44,459 bases of DNA, from positions 63,671 to 108,129 of the forward strand of contig NW_019776122.1 in NCBI RefSeq assembly GCF_001039355.2, given 5' to 3'. Origin of the DNA: Lingula anatina. Its lineage: Eukaryota > Brachiopoda > Lingulata > Lingulida > Lingulidae. A model generated the notes under the pieces. The model made no database searches, was not told the origin of the DNA, and saw nothing but the letters and a program-made list of their open reading frames with translations. The position numbers were made by a program, and so were the translations under genes. Below, one piece after another: positions 35,801 through 44,459 of the stretch. Position 1 is the first letter of the stretch, and every line of letters starts with the position of its first letter.

Positions 35801-38800
35801 GTGTTCCAGTTGGTACAGGGCATGTAATAAAGCATCGCCTGGTTGTCACGGACAACTACGCTTTCAGATCAGATAATCGTACTGGTCTGATTTGGTATGG
35901 GTCCTGTTACTTTTTATTTTGAATAGATCTAATATGGATGACACATGTAAGACAGGAAAACCAGTTTCTCATTCTTTTTTCTTAATGAATTGTGAAAACA
36001 GTGGTTCTGTGCTCATACCGGTACATCTCTGATGCAGATTTTTTTATTTGGTTTTGTGAGCAAACATTTCAGTGACATTTTGGACCCCATTCACAAAGAC
36101 ACCATCAGTCTTTGTGAATCGACCCAACTCCGCAGGGACACTCGCCAAGTGCAATCAGCTCAACTGAATGACACACCTCTAGGTAGAAAACTTGGATTTT
36201 CAAATTTAAATATTAAAGAAAAACATTTTATTTGCAGTTAATGAAGTTATGTTTACAGTTTTAAAAACAAGTGTTTGTCACTGTTACTGTCATGGAGAAA
36301 TACATGTAGGTGGCATGGACAGGTGTGTTAAATATGGTGTTATCTTACAAGATGATGTATTGTTGTGTGATAAAGCACTACATTGTATGTAGGTGTTGTC
36401 ATCTGCAACTGATATATGGATGCGATGAATAGGATTTTTTTTCTGTAGACATCACAGAAAACACTCAAACATCTAGTGTTACACAAACATTGTAGAAGCA
36501 ATGATAGTCTTTCGCTTGGATGATTATTTTTTCTGTTTTACTACCCAAATGCAAAGATACAAAATAACCAATAATTATATAATACAGTACACTGAAATGG
36601 ATGCTGATCGTTTCCTGTCCTACAGCCAGGAATAGCATCATATTGACAGAAAAAATTGTTTTTGTTTTTTTTTTAAAGAAAAACTAGCAATGTTGCATTG
36701 ATTTTGAAACCTTAGAAAGCTAGCACAGTGCAACTTATAATCGCTGTTAAATCTGGTTTACAGGCCTAAATTACCAGCAGGCCGGTATAAGTAATAAATC
36801 ATAATATTAGTGTGTGTGTGCATGCATGTGCGTGTGTGTGTGTGTGTATGAACATGTTAAAAGCATATATACAGTGTCATATGGAAAAAAGTCTACTGTA
36901 TATGTAAGTCTGACCAGAACCCTCCCAAGGCCACTTACCCAGGATCAATGTGTATGTAATAAAAGGCATAATGGTGGCCTTTTCTCAGGGATAACTGCAG
37001 GCCCTCTTGTATAATTCATACAAAGCTGCATTAACTGATTACATTTAGGCCAGCACACATTGGAACCTGTCTGCTGAGCTGCTGACCTGTTTCAGGACAC
37101 TGGCTCAGCTTGCAGCTCATACTGTGCCAGCTACACCAACCAATATGGTTTCCTCCTACACAGGACTACATGTATGCATAATATACAGTATGGTAGACTA
37201 TTGCGGTATTTTGAAGTTATTGAAGGTGTTTTTTTTAGAACCATTAAACCATCAAAGAGATATTCAGGCATGTCTGAGCATAATTATAATACAGTCACAG
37301 AATCAAGGCTGAACTAATTAATTTGTGTTCACTTGCTCTGTGTAATCACACCTTATATCTTGCTCAGCCCAGTTAAGCCTCTTACTGCAAGCTGGTAACA
37401 AATTGGAAGGAAATCAATAAATTTGATTGTCATTAAATAGATTTGCCTTTAAATTCTAACAGGGCAATGCCTGCCTCAATTTGATTATCATCTATTGCAT
37501 TTACATTAAAACCCACACAAGGGACCTGCTGTCGTGGAGTTTTCCATAACTGTTGAGTCTAGAAGTGATTGGCTAGATTTCCATGTACTTAATTTATTTT
37601 TATATAGTAAAGTACAGTATTGTTACTGTGACTGGTAATGGTATGTAGAAAATGATTCATTTATAATGATAAAAAGAATGGTAGATCTTATAAATGCGTA
37701 AGGTACTCAGTTTTCAGTAGAAACCAGCAGTTGACAGCTGCATGCACACTGATGACAAAGAATTTTTATTTTAATTCTTATTTATTTTTTTATTCTTAAA
37801 TTTTCATTCTTCCTTACCCACATGTTCATTCAGTGGCATAATGCCTTTGAGATGACATTGGAGCACAACTGTACTGAAAATGAGAGTAGGTCACTACACT
37901 GAAAATGGGAGTGGGTTACCATACTGAAAATGGGAGTTGGTCACCATACTGAAGATGGGAGAGGGTCACTATACTGAAAATGGGAGTGGGTCAGTGCTGA
38001 TTAGTAGCTAATAGTGAGTTAACAATTACTGATCATTTTAGAAGCACCGAAAACTGTGATGAATAACAAAATGTTAAAGCTAAACAAAACTATATTTTGC
38101 AGTTGTACACAGTGTCTGATAGCAGTATATGAGTTAGTGTCAAACCAATAATTAAGACGTACAATGTTCAAGGTTATTGTGGCCATTTATTGCTTTAATT
38201 AATGATAAATAAGTTTTTGTATGTGTTTCTTTATAAGAATAAATTCTTAGAGTTAGATTGGTATAAACACATTTTAATCATTTTGGTGAATTTGGTATTT
38301 TAAATGTTGAAATCTGACTGATGTTTTAACAAAAGGGAAACAACAGAGAAAGTCACTATATAACAGTAAAAAAAATGAGGTTTATAAAAATTATTGTTAA
38401 AAATGTGTAGGATATTTGCAGTGAAGCATGAGAAATGTTCCATGCTTTTAATCTAAATCAACATGAATTGCATCACTAACCATCTTGTAACACACCAATG
38501 AGCAAAAAGGAAAATCATGTTCAAACGATTGAGTGTGCAACCTTTCAAAAAAGTCAGCAAATAATCCTATACGTTCATATCCCTTTGAAATTCCTTCATA
38601 TCCCCTTGAAATATGCTCAGCTCAATGAGCCTCCAAGAAATAAATCTGTAGAAATAATCAGACACACTGGCTTTCCTTTGAAACAGGGTTGATCTTTAAA
38701 AGCCTATCTAATTTCCCTAGGTGGTCTTGTGGAAAAAAAATTCTGTCTCATTAATTATCGGAATTGCATGCTCTGTTTCTAGTCTCATCACTCTCTTGAG

Positions 38801-41800
38801 TAAACTTGTATTTTTCATTGATTTTACAAACCTAATTATTCACTGAGAATAAAAGCAAATCTTGTTTGAGGTTGACTTTGAGGTATAGATTAGTTGTGTG
38901 TGTTGGCTAATTTCCATTTTTTTTTTTTTTTGGGGGGGGGGGTCATGTGAAGGGGGAGGGCTAGGGTTCATATGGCATTGCCATCTGGTTACACTGGGGT
39001 ATTTAAAGTATAGCTCATGTGGTGGGATCCTTGGAATATGTCTCTCGCCATGGTATGTGCGATCATCATCTGCTGTCTTTGTGTGGCAAAATTTGTGAAC
39101 AGGCTTATTTGACTGAAATTTGAGCACAGACCATCTATTTTTTGATCAAAAGTCTCTCAAGGGGCTCTTGGGTATCTCAGCAAAGAACTCTGCTTGGTCT
39201 ACTTTTCAAGGACACTGAGGTCATGAGACAATATTTGACTATTGTTTTGTTTGAAATAAGACACTCTTGTAATGGAAATACGGACTAGAAGCAGTTTCTT
39301 GTGATGCTTAAGATAAAAAAATAGAAACTCGAAAACAAGTTTAAACATCATTATTACATTCTCAATGATTTTGGATAGGGTAACATTATACACATGTATG
39401 GGTGATGAGGGAAAATTGCCTAAATTTCTTGATAATTTTTTTTAAATTTTTTATTTATTTTATTATTATTATTATTATTAATTTATTATTATTATTATTT
39501 TTATTTATTTATTTATTTATTTTTTGCGGGGGCACTATATATACTTGTAAATATCAAATTTTCGTTGTGTGACTTTTAAGTAGTTAAAACCACTTCTGCA
39601 ATAGTACTGGTACACGGCAGCGATTGAGTGATTATATTTCCTCTGTGGAATAGACATACTGTTATTGTGGTTTAGTAATTAAGGCAAGCATGCCAGACTG
39701 ATTTTTTTCCCCTTCTTTTTCTTGGTCTCCTTTATTTCATTAGTTCATGTCACATCAATCAACTCAGATATCTTTTGAAGATGTTCCTTGTGTCTTTTAA
39801 AAAGATCACATTAACCTTCAAGTCTAGACAACAGGGAATCAAAAAATAAAAAATAAAAAACAAGTACATATACAGGCTGTATTTGTTCATCTTTATCTTA
39901 ATTGATACGTTTAAACTATAACTTTTGTACTCTTACAATATATAATATTTTCTGGGACTTCACCAGTTCCTGCAGGTGTTAAGTTTAATCCAAATATTTC
40001 TGACTTTATCATGAACAAATAATTTTATAATTTCAGAGAGGCAATATCTCAAACAGACAAAGCAAGATTTGGGGAGCTTTGCCAAGTAAGTTTATGGTGA
40101 ATGATACACAGTTGCAAAACCCAAATATACTATATTTTGCCCTTCAAACTACTTGTAGCCAACAAAAAGAAAAACAGACAGTATTACAGAAGAAAAAGGA
40201 CGGTACATGGTGATTTATCTGTGGACTGTGGAGGAGCTAGATCTAGATGAAAACACACCAAGGCATATCAATACCAGAGATATGTATATACGTGTATATC
40301 TGCCAGGCAGAGTATGGTTGTGTAGAATTTCAGTTGGTTATGCCAAAACTCTATGGACTAGAAAACAGCAGTTAAATTGTAAAACAGTTTGGATATAACA
40401 ATACAGCTGTCTATTGTTCATAAATACCCCTGAAAATTTCTACTTACAGCCAAAATAAATGGGTAGCATAGTCCCTTAAAATGATATACAATATCAATAC
40501 AACCAAGAGAGATATGTACATTGTTAATGTTTCAGATCAATTCTTATTCTGTTTAAGTGTACTTCATGTTACGTGCATCCAACGTGAATTGCAAAACACC
40601 CTGAAAGATGCCTCCGCTTTGGTCTTTCGACTCATTAGGTGAAGTTGTATTTCAAGATTAAAAAAAAAAAAACAGCTGCCTTCTTGCGTGATCTTGCGTG
40701 ACTGCATTGTGATGAGACTCATATCCTGTGGCCTCAAAGCACTTCCCTTGATTAGGTCATTGTCTCTGTTCACACAGAAGCGCCAGGGGACAGTTCTTAC
40801 AATATAACTTTAGGCCAAAAGTTGATCAAACTTTAAGATCACAATTTTGGTTCTATTTGACCCAAAATGTTATCAGTGTCTTTATAACAAGAAAGTGGTT
40901 GCTGTTTTACACTGCTAAATTTATGAAGGCATATATACCTTATTCTCTTTTTGTACATTTCAGGAAAATCCTGGACGTCTGTGGTTTGCTAGGAATATGA
41001 ATGCTCAGGTAACACAGTGTATGATAATTAAATGCACTTCACACATAGATTTCTAATTTGTTACTGTTTCAAGGATGGATTCATAACATATTCTTTATAC
41101 AAATTTTTTAATTTGTTTTACATTTAGAAATGTATTTATTTATGTATATGTCAAATTTTTCTTTTTCCTTTTCTTGTACTTATTTTCTTGTCTTCTTTTC
41201 TTAAAATTAGTAATAATTATGGGTATAATGATAATAATAAATTTTTTAAACATTTTTTATTCCAATTTTTTTCTAGAGAGTGAACACAAAGACTGTAGAT
41301 GAGCAGATCTTTTACCGTCTGATCCAGTTTTTTGCTATTTGCCTCTTTGAGTGCAACGAAGCTGAGGATTTCTCTCCGGCAAAGACGCTAATGAATATGT
41401 GTTTTACATTTTGCCATGAAGGTGAGTTACAAGTTATAAAGTAGCAGGATATGTTACTAACATATTTTTTAAAAATTTATTTATTTATTAGTCACAAATG
41501 CATAGAAAGATATTTAAAATTTGAAATAGATTTTAAAAAGACATATATTGAAGACAAGGATGGGAGGACACCTGCACAAGCATTGGCCTGTTACGTTTGT
41601 AGCTAGAGTGTAATCTGCACCTTACAATAGGCATTATTTGTGCCAAAATTAAGTTCTTTGTAAGAAAGAGGTTTTTCATTATCTCCAAATAGAGTGTGAA
41701 AATAGAATTATTCTTTTCTTAGAGACTAAATAACATTAGTCATGTACACAAGGTTGGAATCCAGGAAAAATGAAGTTGTTTGGTACATGTATATTGGATT

Positions 41801-42813
41801 AGTGTTAATTTAAAACAACTTGGGATCAAACTTGTCAGCTCCCAAGGGCACCTCTGTTAAAACCTGTGGGCTTTTTTTTAACCCATATTATGTACCTATT
41901 GACTGGATTTTTTTTAAGAATTACAGTTCCAAAAAACAAAAAAATTAGATAAATAAAAGGAAAAAAACTCCTTTAAAAAATATTTTGGCGAAGAGATTTG
42001 CTTCTTTGTAAATTATTCATACGTCATTTGGGACTCGGTCATTTGAGGATAGCACATAACAGACTATGTTCAGCTTTATGTACTATTTTAGGAAATATGA
42101 AAGTCAGACAAGGGACCATAGCATGCAAGAATTTTATTGACCTAAGTCAGCTAAGTGGAATTTATGGAAATCATGCCTCCAGAGGTTTCCAGTGAATTAA
42201 TTTTTAACATCTCAACTGCTGGGTTGTGTCTGTGTAGCTCTGTAGGGGATCATCATCCATGACTTATTACATTCCAGTTTATAAGAACAGAATCAAGTTA
42301 TCACAAGAATGGAAAAGAGGAAATCAGAAAAAATAATTGCATTGTGTGGGAAGTTTTATCGAATAAGATAATGTGAAAGATGTTTTTATTTATTTATTTT
42401 TTTATAGTATGGTACATGTTTACCTCTCCTGGTTGCTGGTTTCTCATTTCTGGTTTTACTTTGATTGCTTTTATTAACTTTACATTTTCATATACTTGAT
42501 ATTTGATATACTTGTGACATTACATATATTGTGTCAGATATGAAATGTCTTATGTTAGAAGTGACATGTCTTGTGTTAGTTGACATGCATTGCTTTAGTT
42601 GTGACATATATTGTGTTAGTTGTGACATGTATTGTGTTGGTTGTAACATGGCATATTCATCATTGCAGTCCGCCACCCTTCAGGGCCAGTGTACAAACAC
42701 TTCCTGTACAGCTATCTCAAAGACCAACCAATATGGAGATCCCTAAGATTCTGGAATGCTGCTTTCTTCGATGCTGTTCAGCATGAACGCAGTAGGCGGC
42801 ATATACAAAACAG
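31932..42813 (+). CDS. KIAA0513: KIAA0513-like protein (SBF1/SBF2-type domain), 3' end beyond window
   Basis: Five exons in phase: 31932-32983, 40037-40085, 40964-41008, 41277-41421 and 42669-42813, giving 478 codons so far. Residues 1-330 look disordered: a basic N terminus [11 protein letters not shown], Ser/Pro/Asn-rich linkers, a proline motif RPPRPPRP at 185-192 that could bind SH3 domains, and a basic patch [11 protein letters not shown] (216-225) followed by SDDEEE, a likely phosphorylation site. The conserved part starts near 333: [79 protein letters not shown]. This order matches human KIAA0513, a brain-expressed cytoplasmic protein reported to bind KIBRA and HAX-1; its biochemical role is unsettled. 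Intron 1 is about 7 kb. The last visible exon ends in a donor (AG/gtaatg), so at least one exon is missing. Confidence 0.88.
33646..33692. repeat. (TTTA)n microsatellite in intron 1
   Basis: About eleven units. Confidence 0.9.
34071..34322. mobile_element. Possible MITE with diverged inverted ends
   Basis: The left end gctgcgttcagacaag resembles the complement of the right end (ttcatctaaatgcaggc), differing mainly by transitions. A shorter sequence at 28447-28505 starts with a very similar gttgcattcagacaag and also ends in its rough complement. Confidence 0.35.
35755..35799. repeat. (CT)n microsatellite
   Basis: About 22 CT units ending directly in a CAG, forming an ideal polypyrimidine tract on the plus strand. 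Confidence 0.95.
35802..35894 (+). other. Candidate alternative (cassette) exon in KIAA0513-like intron 1
   Basis: It follows the (CT)n tract and its CAG. In the frame left by exon 1 it reads 30 open codons (including [18 protein letters not shown]). The donor at 35895 (TTTG/GTATGG) is fair. Spliced to the next exon, the junction makes TGA, so inclusion would truncate the protein. The constitutive exon 1-2 join gives the conserved sequence without it. Confidence 0.25.
36810..36848. repeat. (TG)n microsatellite, interrupted
   Basis: TG units with catgcatgtgc in the middle, in KIAA0513-like intron 1. Confidence 0.85.
37873..37997 (+). repeat. Minisatellite, five 25-bp units
   Basis: Five consecutive units of about actgaaaatgggagtgggtc plus five bases, with few substitutions and no length change, in KIAA0513-like intron 1. 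Confidence 0.85.
38917..38942. repeat. T15-G11 homopolymer junction
   Basis: A T run directly followed by a G run. Confidence 0.85.
39446..39522. repeat. AT-rich (TTA)n/(TTTA)n tract
   Basis: Mixed ATT and TTTA units about 0.5 kb before coding exon 2 of the KIAA0513-like gene. Confidence 0.8.
42514..42650 (+). repeat. Minisatellite of ~21-bp units next to a splice acceptor
   Basis: Units of gtgacatgtattgtgttagt type begin at 42561, 42581, 42601, 42622 and 42643, with weaker copies from 42514. The array ends 18 bases before the exon starting at 42669. Confidence 0.75.
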
Positions 42814-44459
42814 GTAATGAAGGTCGATCTTGAAGTGCATTTGTAATACAGATGTGACTGCCTAACAAAGGGTGGGACCCCTAAGTGTTGGGGCTCAGTT
42901 TAGGCTGCTGAAATCAAATGGCCTTATTAGTCAGATAAACTCAGCTGCCTTTGCTAATACTTATTTGAAAGAAAAAGTAATTATTTAGATTTAGGTTATT
43001 GGAGACAGAATACATACAGTATATGTATGCGCATGGCTACCCATCTGTATAAAATAAGAAAATTGGTCAGGTGCAGTAATTTCTCACTAAATTCTAACAA
43101 CAATGAAAAATCATAATTAAAAAAAAATTAGATTCTTTTTAGGATAATATTTGGTAAAGATGATTCAGTGTGGTTCTTTCAGTGTGTTTTTTACAAGTTA
43201 CCCCCCCCCCCCCTCCTTAAAAAATATGAAAAGTAAAAAGTGATTTAAAAAGTAAGATATTTGAAATTTTTTGTTGTCATCACAACTACTGGGAGAAATA
43301 GAATGAGATTTATGTATTCTGACAATGCCCATTCTTGCACTGATTCGACCAGCAAATACTGCCTATTAGTAATCAATAGCACAATGCAGTGGGCGTGCAG
43401 TGCATTTTTCATAAGCACACTCTGGGGAATTGATCAGCAGTTCTCCTGTATAGGGAAAACTGGAATGGAAAGGTATTTTCACATTGAGCATTTTATCTTA
43501 GCATTCCATCTGTAGTCGTATGTTTTGAGAGATTGACAGTTTAATACTTGTAGTTGGCATGGGTTGTTATATAAGAGAATCAGTAAAACAGACCCCGCCA
43601 GTGCTCTACACAGCCTATTTATTTTGATAAGTGCATATTTCGTTGGTGTTAATTGGGCAAAAGGGAGGTTTTTCTTACTGTGGTTTAGGGAATTTTTTCT
43701 GTCAGCCTTTCAAACATGCAGCACCGCTAATTCAAAAGCAGGTTGTAGATTTAAACCTCTTTACCTTCGTCTTCTTTGCAAACCTGTCGGTCAGTTTCTG
43801 CTTCAGGTTCGTTAAGGTGTTAACTTTATTCTTCTATAATTTTTCATTTTGTCTATTTTAAAAAAATCAGAATGCTGTGCGATTACACTTGCTCATCCTT
43901 AATTTGTTTTTACAATGATTTCATGTCCCATTTTATATGCACAAAAGATCAAAAGCCATTCAAAGTTATTTACATCACATCCTCATTTTGTGACTTCCAG
44001 TTCATTACCAAATGAATGTTAAAGTTGGCACTTCTCAAAGATGTTTCTTTTAACAGCAGGATGTAGAGTTTTTGCATATTACCCCCAGTAAAAACTGGTG
44101 AGGTGATTAGATTTTCAAATGGTTAAATATCCGCTGCTGTTTGATTGCATTTTCATCCATTGGGATCAATATGAACAGCATTTGTAGAGAAATTAGTAGG
44201 AAATCGGATTTTCTCAGGAATTAGAAATGATTTGTGGAAATCTTTTTTCCGCATCAAGATCCAAACTGAAAGGCGAGAGTATTGATTGAAATTCGCTGAG
44301 AAAAGAATACTCTGGTAAAAAGAAGGCTTCAGTATTTTCCATGAATTTTGCATATAAAAGACATCCTCTAATTCCTGCAAAGAAGAGAATACCCTGATAA
44401 AAATGAAGAATAGCCTGATTGTGTAAAATAAAGGATTGACAATGCCCCCCCCCCCCCCC
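42814..44459 (+). other. Intron of the KIAA0513-like gene, running off the window
   Basis: No further coding exon is recognisable. A C13 run lies at about 43201-43213 and the window ends in a C run (44445-44459), probably next to an assembly break. Confidence 0.5.

Noticed and set aside
38840-39127. 95-codon minus-strand frame
   Set aside because: Part of it is encoded by T/G homopolymers and the rest resembles dispersed repeat sequence (a related aaaggtatagttcatgt occurs near 20660).
1-44459. CRISPR arrays, operons or tRNA genes
   Set aside because: No spaced identical repeats of the CRISPR type, no clustered intronless genes, and no cloverleaf with a convincing T-loop were seen.

Overview
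The window reads as nuclear DNA of an animal. Coding sequence is split by GT-AG introns, AT content is high, intergenic space is full of microsatellites and short inverted-repeat elements, and three single N bases mark assembly joins (15641, 20699, 25794). Gene content (a ROCO GTPase, CFDP1, a C-type-lectin-like protein with ephrin-receptor-like cysteine repeats, a KIAA0513 relative) fits a bilaterian invertebrate, probably marine. I cannot fix the phylum from sequence alone.

Layout. 1-693: partial copy of a dispersed element. 1975-6410 (minus): four-exon gene for a LRR-Roc-COR (MFHAS1-type ROCO) protein whose C terminus looks like a CARD split by a low-complexity insert; its non-coding leader and promoter lie near 6411-7530. 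8890-12900 (minus): complete eight-exon CFDP1/BCNT gene. 12901-16105: head-to-head region holding the last exon and poly(A) signal of an unrecognised plus-strand gene, interrupted by a duplicated repeat and a foldback element. 17499-19133 (minus): 3' part of a gene for ten 17-residue cysteine repeats followed by a C-type-lectin-like domain. 19134-31442: about 12 kb of mostly non-genic DNA with a degenerate ~200-bp tandem array, two copies of a ~200-bp MITE-like element, long microsatellites and one isolated exon-like stretch (25040-25173). 31932-42813 (plus): five coding exons of a KIAA0513-like gene that runs off the right edge.

The genes show no operon-like organisation. CFDP1 is a chromatin (SRCAP/SWR1-type) subunit. 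The ROCO-CARD protein would couple a GTPase switch to death-fold assembly. The lectin-like protein is presumably secreted or at the cell surface. The KIAA0513-like protein is probably cytoplasmic. The points most worth following are the ROCO-CARD architecture with its alternative 3' end, the coding minisatellite in the lectin gene, the MITE caught inside a tandem array, and the synapsin-like N terminus of the KIAA0513 relative.
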